Positions 7,622 through 15,530 of a stretch of 64,000 nucleotides of DNA are shown here, one piece after another. Made by a program: the position numbers and the translations under genes. Each line of letters begins with the position of its first letter. Within the stretch, counting starts at the first letter, position 1. The notes beneath the pieces were generated by a model. That model saw only the letters and a program-made list of their open reading frames with translations. It did not search any database and was not told the DNA's origin. The stretch is from JBBSBL01 sp963735885 (GTDB lineage Bacteria; Actinomycetota; Thermoleophilia; Solirubrobacterales; Solirubrobacteraceae): the NCBI GenBank assembly GCA_963735885.1, contig CAVTMP010000004.1, forward strand, positions 496,001-560,000. Reading direction: 5' to 3'.

Positions 7622-9310
7622 ATGACCAGCGGACCACTCGACGACCACCGGCTCACCCGTCTCATCGCCGCGGGACGCAGCCTGGTCGCCCAGCTCGACC
7701 TCGAGCGGGTCCTCGCCCAGCTGCTGGAGACCGCGCGCGAGCTCACCGGCGCGCGCTACGCCGCCCTCGGGGTGCTCGACGAGCGCCGACGGGAGCTGGA
7801 GCGGTTCGTCACCAGCGGGGTCGACCCGGCGACCGAGCGCGCGATCGGCGAACCGCCGCGCGGGCGCGGCATCCTCGGCGTGCTGATCGACGACCCGCGG
7901 CCCCTCCGGCTCACCGACCTCACGGCTCACCCGCGCTCCTACGGCGTGCCGGCCGGGCACCCGCCGATGCACTCGTTCCTCGGCGTCCCGATCCTGGCCC
8001 GCGGCGAGGCGTGGGGGAACCTCTACCTGGCCGAGAAGGAGGGTGACGCGGCGTTCGACGCGGCTGACGAGGAGACGGTGATCATCCTGGCCGAGTGGGC
8101 GGCGATCGCCATCGACAACGCGCGGCTCCATCAGAGCGTCGAGCGCCGCCGCGACGAGCTCGAGCGCGCCGTCCACGGCCTCGAGGCGACGACCGCGATC
8201 GCCCGAGCGGTCGGCGGCGAGACGCGGCTCGAGCGGGTGCTGGAGCTGATCGTCAAGCGCGGCCGCGCCCTGGTGGAGGCCCGCGCGCTCGTCATCCTGC
8301 TCGAGGAGGGCGAGGATCTCGTGCTCGCCGCCGGCGCCGGCCGCTTCGATCCCCACGCGCTCGGGCGCCGGCTGCGCGAGGACGGGACGACCTGGGGCGA
8401 GGTGTGCCGCTCGGGCCGCGCCGAGCGCATCGCGGACGTCCCGTCGCGCCTGCGGATCTCCGCCGATCGGCTCGGGGTCTCGGATGCCCGCACCGCGCTC
8501 CTCGTGCCGCTCGCCTTCCGCGGACGCATGCTCGGGGTCCTCGCCGCGTTCGACCGGCTCACCTCGGACCCCGCGTTCCGCGGCGACGACGAGCGGCTCA
8601 TGCTCGCCTTCGCCGCGATCGCCGCCACCGCCGTGGCCACCGCGAAGACCGTGGAGCAGGCGCGCCTGCGCGACTCGCTCGACGCGGCCGAGCAGGAGCG
8701 CCGGCGGTGGGCCCGGGAGCTGCACGACGAGACGCTCCAGGGGCTCGGCGCCCTGCGGGTGCTCCTCTCGTCCGCGCTGCGCCGCGCCGACCCGGCGGGC
8801 CTCGAGGCGGCGGTGCGCGAGAGCGTGGCGCAGGTGGGCCGCGAGATCGACGCGCTGCGAACGCTGATCGCCGAGCTGCGACCCGCGGCGCTGGACGAGC
8901 TCGGCCTTCCGCCGGCCATCGCGAGCCTCACGGATCGCGCGGGCACGGCCGAGGGCCTGGCCATCGACCGCGAGGTGTGCCTCGACGGGCGCCTCGCCCC
9001 GGAGCTCGAGACGACGATCTACCGCGTCGTGCAGGAGGCGCTCACCAACGCGGCCAAGCACGCCGGCGCCGACGGCGTCGCCATCGCCGTCGCCGAGCAC
9101 GACGGCCGCGTGACGATCGAGGTGCGGGACGACGGCGCGGGGTTCGATCCGGCCGCGCGCGCCGGGGGCTTCGGCCTGATCGGGATGCAGGAGCGGTGCA
9201 CCCTCGCCGGCGGCGAGCTCGAGGTCGTCAGCGCGCCGGGGCGGGGGACGGTGGTGCGGGCGTCGCTTCCCGCTCGACCAGCCGCTCGAAGAGCCTCAGG
9301 TACTGGATGA
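7622..9310 (+). CDS. GAF-GAF sensor histidine kinase, DosS/DevS-like
   Basis: 562 residues. Two GAF domains span about 20-170 and 185-345. A HisKA_3 dimerisation domain has the phospho-acceptor His368 in RELHDETLQGLG, and an HATPase domain carries VVQEALTNAAKHA (N box) and VRDDGAGF (G box). This order is that of the mycobacterial DosS/DosT oxygen sensors. The first GAF keeps GHPPMHSFLGVP followed by NLYLAEK, the region that in DosS carries the haem-ligand His as I recall it; I could not align it. The likely partner is the NarL regulator at 14137-14832. The last 83 nt overlap the convergent trehalose synthase gene. Confidence 0.85.
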   Translation: MTSGPLDDHRLTRLIAAGRSLVAQLDLERVLAQLLETARELTGARYAALGVLDERRRELERFVTSGVDPATERAIGEPPRGRGILGVLIDDPRPLRLTDLTAHPRSYGVPAGHPPMHSFLGVPILARGEAWGNLYLAEKEGDAAFDAADEETVIILAEWAAIAIDNARLHQSVERRRDELERAVHGLEATTAIARAVGGETRLERVLELIVKRGRALVEARALVILLEEGEDLVLAAGAGRFDPHALGRRLREDGTTWGEVCRSGRAERIADVPSRLRISADRLGVSDARTALLVPLAFRGRMLGVLAAFDRLTSDPAFRGDDERLMLAFAAIAATAVATAKTVEQARLRDSLDAAEQERRRWARELHDETLQGLGALRVLLSSALRRADPAGLEAAVRESVAQVGREIDALRTLIAELRPAALDELGLPPAIASLTDRAGTAEGLAIDREVCLDGRLAPELETTIYRVVQEALTNAAKHAGADGVAIAVAEHDGRVTIEVRDDGAGFDPAARAGGFGLIGMQERCTLAGGELEVVSAPGRGTVVRASLPARPAARRASGTG

Positions 9311-10688
9311 GGTGACGCGGGCCCAGGAAGCTCCGGACGACCCGCCGCTTCCCCGCCCGCCCCATCCGGGTCGCCAGCTTCGGGTCCTCGAGCAGCATCC
9401 GCAGGTGCCGGCCGAAGTCGGCGAGGTCCTCCGCGTCGCCGAGGAGGAATCCGGTCCCGCCGTTGACGATCTGGTCCTGGATCCCACCCACCCGGCTGCC
9501 GATCACCGGCCGTCCCTTCCACATCGCCTCGGCGACCGTGAGGCCGAATCCCTCGGCCAGGCTCTTCTGCACGACCACGCGCGCGTGGCGCTGCAACGCG
9601 TTGACGATCGCCCCGTTCTCGTCGGTGTCGTCCATCGGCAGGCACGCGAGGTGGACCTTGCGGCGCACGGCGGCGGGCAGGTCGCGCCAAGCCTCGACGA
9701 TCTCGCGGAGGACGTCGCCGCCCTCGGGATCGTCGGTCACCGACTCGGCCGCGGGGCCGGCGAGCATGAGATGGGCCGGGGTGTGCGGGGCGACGTGCTC
9801 GGCGAACCCGCGCAGCACGCCGACGTGGTCCTTCAGCCGGTCCCAGCGCGAGACCTGGACGACCAGCGGCGTACGGAACGAGAGCACCGAGTCCTGGTGG
9901 ACCTCCGCGCGGCGGTCCACCCGGGCGCGCGAGCCGTCCTCGCGCGTGAACCGCGCGACGCCGGTCGCGGTGCCGTCGGCCAACCCCGCAGCCTGCAGGA
10001 TCGCGTGGACCACCGCGCGGTCCAACGGCTCGTTCTTCGGGGAGAACGCGTCGATCGACGGGGCGATGACGTGGACCCGTGCGGCGTCCAGCTCCGGCCA
10101 GGCGTAGGCGCGGCGGGAGAAGATGTAAGCCTGGGCATCCCCGAGATAGGGCAGCAGGAAGCGCACCGCCTCGTGGCCGCTGTCGTTCTGGACGTCCATG
10201 CCGATGTGGGAGCGCCACACGACGTGCGCGCCGCTGCCGGCGAGGGCGGGCGCGAGGCCCGCGGTCTGCGGGTCGTGGAGCAGCACGATGTCGCCGGGGC
10301 TGACGAGCTCCGCGATCTTGCGGCCCGCCTCGCGCAACACCTCCTCGTAGACGGCGCGCTCGGGGTCGCCGAGGCCGCCGCCGTCGCCCGGGCTGCCGTG
10401 GAGGTGGTTGTGGATCCGCTTCGTGACGACGAAGAACTCGGGTGTCCCGTTGATCACCATCCAGCGCGCGTCGATCCCGGTGCCGCGTGCGTAGCCGATC
10501 AGCGACCGGAGCATCTCCGCCACGCCCCCGCCCCGCTCGGTCGAGTTGAAGCTCCAGATCACGCGGTCGCCGAGCACCTCGCGGCTCGCCTCCATCGCCG
10601 CGAACATCTCGCGTGCGGCACGCTGCCCGAGCACCGCCCCGAACCGGTCGAGTGCCGCTGGCGGGACGATGACGGAGCGTAGGGGCAC
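9228..10688 (-). CDS. treT: GT4-family trehalose synthase (TreT-like glycosyltransferase)
   Basis: 486 residues from GTG 10688. The N-terminus has FNSTERGGGVAEML, a nucleotide-sugar transferase glycine loop; the middle has VVQVSRWDRLKDH; the C-terminal half has KSLAEGFGLTVAEAMWKGRPVIGS, the donor-binding E-x7-E of GT4 enzymes. The closest known pattern is trehalose synthase TreT, which joins NDP-glucose and glucose. Trehalose would suit the stress setting. It is divergent from the lipid synthase at 10863 and overlaps the kinase 3' end by 83 nt on the opposite strand. The symbol is a family-level assignment; another GT4 acceptor is possible. Confidence 0.75.
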   Translation of the reverse strand: MPLRSVIVPPAALDRFGAVLGQRAAREMFAAMEASREVLGDRVIWSFNSTERGGGVAEMLRSLIGYARGTGIDARWMVINGTPEFFVVTKRIHNHLHGSPGDGGGLGDPERAVYEEVLREAGRKIAELVSPGDIVLLHDPQTAGLAPALAGSGAHVVWRSHIGMDVQNDSGHEAVRFLLPYLGDAQAYIFSRRAYAWPELDAARVHVIAPSIDAFSPKNEPLDRAVVHAILQAAGLADGTATGVARFTREDGSRARVDRRAEVHQDSVLSFRTPLVVQVSRWDRLKDHVGVLRGFAEHVAPHTPAHLMLAGPAAESVTDDPEGGDVLREIVEAWRDLPAAVRRKVHLACLPMDDTDENGAIVNALQRHARVVVQKSLAEGFGLTVAEAMWKGRPVIGSRVGGIQDQIVNGGTGFLLGDAEDLADFGRHLRMLLEDPKLATRMGRAGKRRVVRSFLGPRHLIQYLRLFERLVEREATPAPPSPAPAR

Positions 10689-10792
10689 GGGCGCGTCGCG
10701 GCGGGGCGTCGCCGAGGGAACGAGCGTACCGGGCGAGCGGCTCGCCGTGCGCCCAGCCGGACGGACGGGCGGACGCCTGCACGGATCCGTGC

Positions 10793-10803
10793 GCCCTACG
10801 GAC
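10793..10803. promoter_or_regulatory. Candidate regulator box with CTACGGA core
   Basis: GCCCTACGGAC lies 60-70 nt before the lipid synthase start and upstream of the divergent trehalose synthase. It shares CTACGGA with the boxes at 7526 and 20328. Confidence 0.3.
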
Positions 10804-10847
10804 CCGCACCCGCCCGCCGTCGGGATGCCGCTGCTCCGACCGCCCGC

Positions 10848-10853
10848 TAGCGT
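10848..10853 (+). promoter_or_regulatory. -10 box TAGCGT
   Basis: TAGCGT lies 9 nt before the GTG at 10863, with no ribosome binding site. This fits a leaderless or near-leaderless transcript. Confidence 0.45.
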
Positions 10854-10862
10854 CCCGGTCCC

Positions 10863-12293
10863 GTGAGCGCCGCCCTCAGCCCCCTCGACGCGACGTTCCT
10901 CGAGCTCGAGCAGGTCGACGAGGCCGTGAACATGAACATCGGCGCGGTAATGGCCTTCGACGCCCCGCCCGGGGGCGGCGCGCCGAGCCTCCGGGACGTC
11001 CGCGCGCACCTCGGCCGCCGGCTCGAGCGCCTCCCGCGCTTCCGCCAGCGGCTGTCGACCCCGCGCACCGGCGGGCTCTCGTGGCCACGCTGGCGGGAGG
11101 ACGCGGGATTCGACGTCGCCGACCACGTGCGGCGCGCGGCGCTGCCCCCTCCGGGCGGCGAGGAGGAGCTTCGCGACTGGGCGGCGGACTACTGGTCGCA
11201 CCGGTGCGACCGGGGCCGTCCCCTGTGGGAGATCGTCCTGCTCGAGGGGCTCGCCGGAGGCCGCTGGGCGCTGGCGACGAAGACCCACCACGCGATGCTC
11301 GACGGCGTGGGGTCGGTGGACGTCGGCCATCTGCTGCTCGACGCCGAGCCCGAGCCCGACCCGGAGCCGCCGGCCCGCGACGCGGCGCCGGCGGCGGCCG
11401 AGCCGGATGGCGGCATCGCCGCGTGGCCGTTGGCCGCGGCGCGGGCGGTGACGTGGCCGGCGCGGGCGAGCGTCGGCCTTGCCCGGCATCCGTCGCGACT
11501 CGGCTCCGCGCTGGACCGCTCGCGCGCGCTCGTCGAGACGCTGGTCCGCGACGAGCTCGTCCCGGCCGCCGCCTCGAGCCTCAACGTCCCGATCGGCGCC
11601 TCGCGCCGCTACGCGGTCGTCCGCGCGTCGCTCGCCGACCTCAAGCTCGTCGCCCACCGGCTCGGCGGGACGGTCAACGATGCGGTCCTCGCGGCGGCGG
11701 CCGGCGGCCTGCGGGCCGTGCTGCTGGACCGCGGCGAGCCGCTCCCGGCGCGCGGCCTGCGGGCGATGGTGCCGGTGAACCTCCGGACCGCCTCGGAGCA
11801 CCTCGCCCTCGGGAACCGGGTGACCTCGCTGTTCGTCCACCTGCCGGTGGCCGAGCCGACGTCCCTGGAGCGGCACGCGCTGACGGTGCAGGAGGCCGAG
11901 GCGCACAAGGCCGGCTCGGAGGCGCTCGGGACGGCGACGATCGTGGACCTCACCTCCCTCGCGCCACCGGTGCTCCACGCGACCCTGGCGCGCTCCCTCT
12001 ACGCCACCCGGCTCTTCAACCTGACCATCACCAACGTCCCGGGCCCGCAGGCCACGCTGTACGCGTTCGGCGCGCCGCTGCGGGAGGTCTGGCCGCTCGT
12101 CCCGCTCGCCGCGGACCACGCCGTCGGCATCGCGATCGTCTCCTACGACGGCGGGGTCGTCTTCGGCCTGAGCGCCGACCGGGCCGCGATGCCCGACCTC
12201 GACCTGCTCGGCGACGGGATCGCCGGCTCGCTCGACGAGCTCGTGCGCGAGGCGCGCGCCCGGTCGCGCGGGCCGGCCCGACGCGGCGGCTGA
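10863..12293 (+). CDS. Wax ester synthase / diacylglycerol acyltransferase (WS/DGAT)
   Basis: 476 residues. The N-terminus LSPLDATFLELE and the catalytic motif THHAMLDGVG (His142, His143, Asp147, Gly148) define bacterial WS/DGAT enzymes, which esterify acyl-CoA to diacylglycerol or fatty alcohol at the inner membrane and lipid droplet surface. The C-terminal half has NDAVLAAAAGGLR and NLTITNVPGP, the family's second conserved blocks. The mycobacterial homologue Tgs1 is a DosR-regulated gene making storage triacylglycerol in dormancy. Here it lies between the kinase and the regulator genes. Length is typical (about 450-480). Confidence 0.92.
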   Translation: MSAALSPLDATFLELEQVDEAVNMNIGAVMAFDAPPGGGAPSLRDVRAHLGRRLERLPRFRQRLSTPRTGGLSWPRWREDAGFDVADHVRRAALPPPGGEEELRDWAADYWSHRCDRGRPLWEIVLLEGLAGGRWALATKTHHAMLDGVGSVDVGHLLLDAEPEPDPEPPARDAAPAAAEPDGGIAAWPLAAARAVTWPARASVGLARHPSRLGSALDRSRALVETLVRDELVPAAASSLNVPIGASRRYAVVRASLADLKLVAHRLGGTVNDAVLAAAAGGLRAVLLDRGEPLPARGLRAMVPVNLRTASEHLALGNRVTSLFVHLPVAEPTSLERHALTVQEAEAHKAGSEALGTATIVDLTSLAPPVLHATLARSLYATRLFNLTITNVPGPQATLYAFGAPLREVWPLVPLAADHAVGIAIVSYDGGVVFGLSADRAAMPDLDLLGDGIAGSLDELVREARARSRGPARRGG

Positions 12294-12300
12294 GGCCCCG

Positions 12301-14130
12301 TCACCCGCGCAGCGCCCGCAGGGCGTTGAGGATCACGGCGACGTCGATCCCCTCCTGGAGCAGCGCGCCGGCCACCGGCGTCAGGTAGCCGAACGCCGCG
12401 ATCGCCATGGCGGCGAGGCTCATCCCCATGCCCGCGAGCACGCTCTGGCGGGCGATCGCGAGGGAGCGGCGGCTCACCTGCAGGGCGTCGACGAGGCGGT
12501 CGACCCGGTCGACGACGATGACGGCGTCGGCCGTCTGGGCCGAGATCGTCGCCCCGGCGCCGCCCATCGCGACGCCGACGTCGGCGAGCGCCAGCGCCGG
12601 CGCGTCGTTGATCCCGTCCCCGACCATCACGACGGAGCGCAGCTCGGGTCGCCCGCGCATCGCGCGCACGACCTCGAGCTTGCCCTCCGGGTCGAGGTCG
12701 GCGTAGACCCGGTCGATGCCGGCCTGGCGCGCGACTCCCGCCGCGACGTCCGCGTGGTCGCCCGTGACGAGCGCGACCTCCCGCACGCCGGCCTCGTGCA
12801 GGCGCCCGATGATCTCGGCCGCGTCGTCCCGCAGCCGGTCCGCCATGACGATCGCCCCGGCCGCGCGGCCGTCGAGCGAGACGAAGATCCGCGCGCGACC
12901 CGGCGGAGCCTGCGCCACGAGCCGGTCGGTCGCCTCGAGCCCCTCGCAGCCGCTCGCCTCCAGCCAGCCGCGACGGCCCACCGCGACGCGATGGCCGGAG
13001 ACGGTCCCGACGATCCCGTCGCCCGGCGCCTCCTCGACGTCGGCGGGGAAGTCGAGCCGGAGTCCGCGCCGGTGCGCGGCGACGACGAGTGCCGCGCCGA
13101 GCACGTGGGCCGAGAGCTGGTCGACCGAGGCCGCGACGCGCAGCAGCTGGTCGGGATCGCCGCCGTCGAGCGCCGCCACGGTCTCGATCTCCGGTTCGCC
13201 GACCGTGAGCGTCCCGGTCTTGTCGAAGAGCACGGTCCGCGCCCCCGCGAGCTGCTCGATGGTGCCTCCGCCCTTGACGATCACGCCGAGCCGCGCCGTG
13301 CGCGACAGGCCCGAGACGATCGCGATCGGCGCCGCGAGGATGAGCGGGCACGGCGTCGCGACCACGAGCACGGCGAGCGCCCGCACGGAGTCGCCGCTCA
13401 GCGCCCAGGCCAGGCCGGCGGTGCCGAGCGCGAGCGGGAGGAAGACGACGGCGTAGCGGTCGGCCAGCCGGACGAACGGCGCCCGCCGGCTCCCCGCCTC
13501 GCGCACGAGCCGCACGAGGGCGGCGTAGGCGCTCTCGGCCGCGGGGCGGGTGGCCTGCAGGTCGAAGGCCTCGCCGGCGTTCGCCGTCCCGCTGCGCATG
13601 GCGTCGCCGCGGGCGTAGGTCACCGGGAGCGGCTCGCCGGTGAGGCTCGACTCGTCGAGCACCGCGTGCGGGGCGCGCAGGATCCCGTCCACGGGGACGA
13701 TCTCGCCGGCGAGCACGGCGACGACCTCGCCGACCACCACCGCATCGACGGGAACGTCCTCGACCCGGTCTCCGTCCCGCCGGTGGGCGACCTGTGGCGC
13801 GCGCTCCAGGAGCGCGGTCAGCTCGCGCCGGGCCCGCCGGCCCGCCGCCGCCTCGAGCGCCCCGCCGCCGGCGAGCATGAGCGCGACCACGGCCCCGGCG
13901 AGCTCCTCGCCGAGGGCGAGGGCGGCGGCCATCGCCACGAGCGCGATGATGTCGACGCCGACGTCGCCGTGCGCCAGGCTGCGGGCGACCGCGACGGTGA
14001 GCGGTACGAGGGCGACGACGATGACCGCGGCCCACACGGCGCTCGCCGCGCCGGCCTCCCCGGCCAGCGCGAGGGCGCCGCCGGCGGCGAGCCCGACGAG
14101 CGCCACGAGCGCGAGCGCTCGCTCGCGCAC
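12301..14130 (-). CDS. P1B-type heavy-metal-transporting ATPase without HMA domain
   Basis: 609 residues from GTG 14130. Visible motifs: actuator loop LTGEPLPV, transmembrane metal site TPCPLILAAPIAIVSG (Cys261), phosphorylation site DKTGTLT (Asp303), hinge GDGINDAPALALADV. There is no N-terminal metal-binding domain; membrane helices begin at once. The TPC metal motif differs from CPC (Cu, Zn) and SPC (Co) pumps and is less well characterised. The start lies 6 nt after the regulator's stop, so both are one transcript. A P-type ATPase (CtpF, a different subfamily) is also in the mycobacterial DosR regulon. The metal is unknown. Confidence 0.88.
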   Translation of the reverse strand: MRERALALVALVGLAAGGALALAGEAGAASAVWAAVIVVALVPLTVAVARSLAHGDVGVDIIALVAMAAALALGEELAGAVVALMLAGGGALEAAAGRRARRELTALLERAPQVAHRRDGDRVEDVPVDAVVVGEVVAVLAGEIVPVDGILRAPHAVLDESSLTGEPLPVTYARGDAMRSGTANAGEAFDLQATRPAAESAYAALVRLVREAGSRRAPFVRLADRYAVVFLPLALGTAGLAWALSGDSVRALAVLVVATPCPLILAAPIAIVSGLSRTARLGVIVKGGGTIEQLAGARTVLFDKTGTLTVGEPEIETVAALDGGDPDQLLRVAASVDQLSAHVLGAALVVAAHRRGLRLDFPADVEEAPGDGIVGTVSGHRVAVGRRGWLEASGCEGLEATDRLVAQAPPGRARIFVSLDGRAAGAIVMADRLRDDAAEIIGRLHEAGVREVALVTGDHADVAAGVARQAGIDRVYADLDPEGKLEVVRAMRGRPELRSVVMVGDGINDAPALALADVGVAMGGAGATISAQTADAVIVVDRVDRLVDALQVSRRSLAIARQSVLAGMGMSLAAMAIAAFGYLTPVAGALLQEGIDVAVILNALRALRG

Positions 14131-14136
14131 CTCCGC

Positions 14137-14832
14137 TCAGGCCTCGATCAGACCGTGATCGAGCGCGTAGCGCACGAGCTCGGCCCGGGTGGTACGGCGG
14201 AGCTTCTGCTGGATGTGCGCGCGATGGGACTCGATGGTGCGCACGCTGAGGTACAGCTGGTCGGCGATCTCGCCGTTCGTGTGGCCGAGCGCGATGAGGC
14301 GCAGGACCTCGAGCTCCCGCTCGGTCAGGTCGTCGGGCGGGCCGGGCGCCGCGGGCGGCTCCGCGGCGAGCTTCGCGCCCAGCTCGGGGTTCAGGTAGGT
14401 CCGCCCCTCGGCGGCGGCGCGAACCGCCTGGACCAGCTCGTCGTCGGCCGACTCCTTGAGCACGTAGCCCCGCGCACCGGCGCGCAACGCCTCCCGGGCG
14501 AAGGCCGGGTCGTTCTGCATCGTGAGGACGACGATCGCGGTGTCCGGCGACGCCTCGATGAAGGCCGGGATCTCATCGAGGCTCGACCCGCCGGGCATGT
14601 TCAGGTCGAGGACGAGGACGTGCGGGCGGTGGGCCCGCGTCTTGCGCAGGGCCTCGGCCACGTCGCCGGCCTCGGCGACGACCTCGAGCCCGTCCTCGGC
14701 CTCGAGCAGGAGGCGCAGCCCGCTGCGGACGACCGCGTGGTCGTCGGCGAGGATGAGCTTCGTGCGCTGCGGTGCAGCAACCTCCGCGGCGGCTGCGTCC
14801 GCGGGCACGCGGTCGCGGTCGTGATCGGTCAC
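14137..14832 (-). CDS. NarL/LuxR-family response regulator, DosR-like
   Basis: 231 residues from GTG 14832. The receiver domain has ILADDHAVVRSGL, phospho-acceptor Asp in LVLDLNMPGG, and the conserved Lys in YVLKES. The C-terminal LuxR-type helix-turn-helix has LTERELEVLRLIALGHTNGEIA and YLSVRTIESHRAHIQQKL. It is the likely target of the GAF kinase at 7622. It is first in an operon with the metal ATPase and divergent from the CBS protein. Longer starts exist in the same frame, but the GTG at 14832 lies 9 nt after a TATCGT box and gives a normal length. Confidence 0.88.
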   Translation of the reverse strand: MTDHDRDRVPADAAAAEVAAPQRTKLILADDHAVVRSGLRLLLEAEDGLEVVAEAGDVAEALRKTRAHRPHVLVLDLNMPGGSSLDEIPAFIEASPDTAIVVLTMQNDPAFAREALRAGARGYVLKESADDELVQAVRAAAEGRTYLNPELGAKLAAEPPAAPGPPDDLTERELEVLRLIALGHTNGEIADQLYLSVRTIESHRAHIQQKLRRTTRAELVRYALDHGLIEA

Positions 14833-14841
14833 GGGCCGGCG

Positions 14842-14847
14842 ACGATA
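14842..14847 (-). promoter_or_regulatory. -10 box TATCGT of the response regulator
   Basis: On the minus strand TATCGT lies 9 nt before the GTG at 14832, with no Shine-Dalgarno sequence. Confidence 0.4.
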
Positions 14848-14875
14848 TCGGCCGCGGCGGGGGCCGCGCAGCGTA

Positions 14876-14886
14876 GGGACTACCGA
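14876..14886 (+). promoter_or_regulatory. Candidate regulator box GGGACTACCGA
   Basis: It lies between the divergent response regulator and CBS protein genes. Ten of eleven bases match the box at 7526-7536. The site is embedded in GTAGGGACTAC, itself a short palindrome. Confidence 0.4.
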
Positions 14887-14952
14887 CGCGCGATGCGGGT
14901 TCCCGGGTACGGGCGTGGCCACGCCCGGATGGCTTCTCCGCGGGCCAGCGGC

Positions 14953-14958
14953 TAACGT
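14953..14958 (+). promoter_or_regulatory. -10 box TAACGT
   Basis: TAACGT lies 11 nt before the ATG at 14970. No ribosome binding site is seen. Confidence 0.4.
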
Positions 14959-14969
14959 CCGCGGCACCG

Positions 14970-15407
14970 ATGTCGCCGAGCCTCGCGAAGCCCGACACAC
15001 GCGGCCACGTGCCGAACGGGGGCGTGGGCGACGTTCCGGTTTCCTCGGTGATGACCCCGGGGGTGTTGACGATCGTCGAGGACGCCCCGCTGCGCCACGT
15101 GCTGCGGGCGATGACGTCCCACCACGTCCACGCGATCCTCGTCGTCGGCCGCACCACCGGCCGCCCGGTCGGGTGGGCCACCGAGCGGAGCCTGCTCGCC
15201 TTCATCGGCCAGGACGACTCGATGGTCGTCGCCCGCGCGGCGGTCCACCAGCCACCCGAGCTCATCGCGCCCGGTGCCCCGCTCAGCGAGGCCGTCGCCG
15301 CGCTCAGTCGCCCCGGCGTGTCGCATCTCCTCGTCTCGGGTGGCCCCACCGACGCACCCGAGGGCGTGGTCTCGGCGCTCGATCTCGTCGCGCACGCCGC
15401 GCGGTAG
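14970..15407 (+). CDS. Two-CBS-domain protein (Hrp1-like)
   Basis: 145 residues made almost wholly of a CBS pair. The first has VSSVMTPGVLTIVEDAPLR then AILVVGRTTGRPVGWAT; the second runs from about residue 92 (LIAPGAPLSEAVAAL) to GVVSALDLVAHA. CBS pairs bind adenosyl nucleotides. A stand-alone pair of nearly this length, Hrp1, is strongly induced by DosR in mycobacteria. Here it is divergent from the DosR-like regulator. There is no fused channel, kinase or dehydrogenase domain. The ligand is unknown. Confidence 0.85.
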   Translation: MSPSLAKPDTRGHVPNGGVGDVPVSSVMTPGVLTIVEDAPLRHVLRAMTSHHVHAILVVGRTTGRPVGWATERSLLAFIGQDDSMVVARAAVHQPPELIAPGAPLSEAVAALSRPGVSHLLVSGGPTDAPEGVVSALDLVAHAAR

Positions 15408-15426
15408 CGGGCGAGCCCCGGGCGGC

Positions 15427-15479
15427 CCGGCGCCCGTGCGAGGCCGTCGGCGCGGCGACGCCGCACGCCCGGGCGCCGG
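15427..15479 (+). terminator. GC-rich hairpin after the CBS gene
   Basis: CCGGCGCCCG (15427-15436) pairs exactly with CGGGCGCCGG (15470-15479), starting 20 nt after the CBS stop codon. No T-run follows, so the terminator role is tentative. Confidence 0.35.
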
Positions 15480-15530
15480 CGTGCAACCGTCGCGTCCCCG
15501 CAACCTTCGCCCTAGCATTCGGTTGACGGG

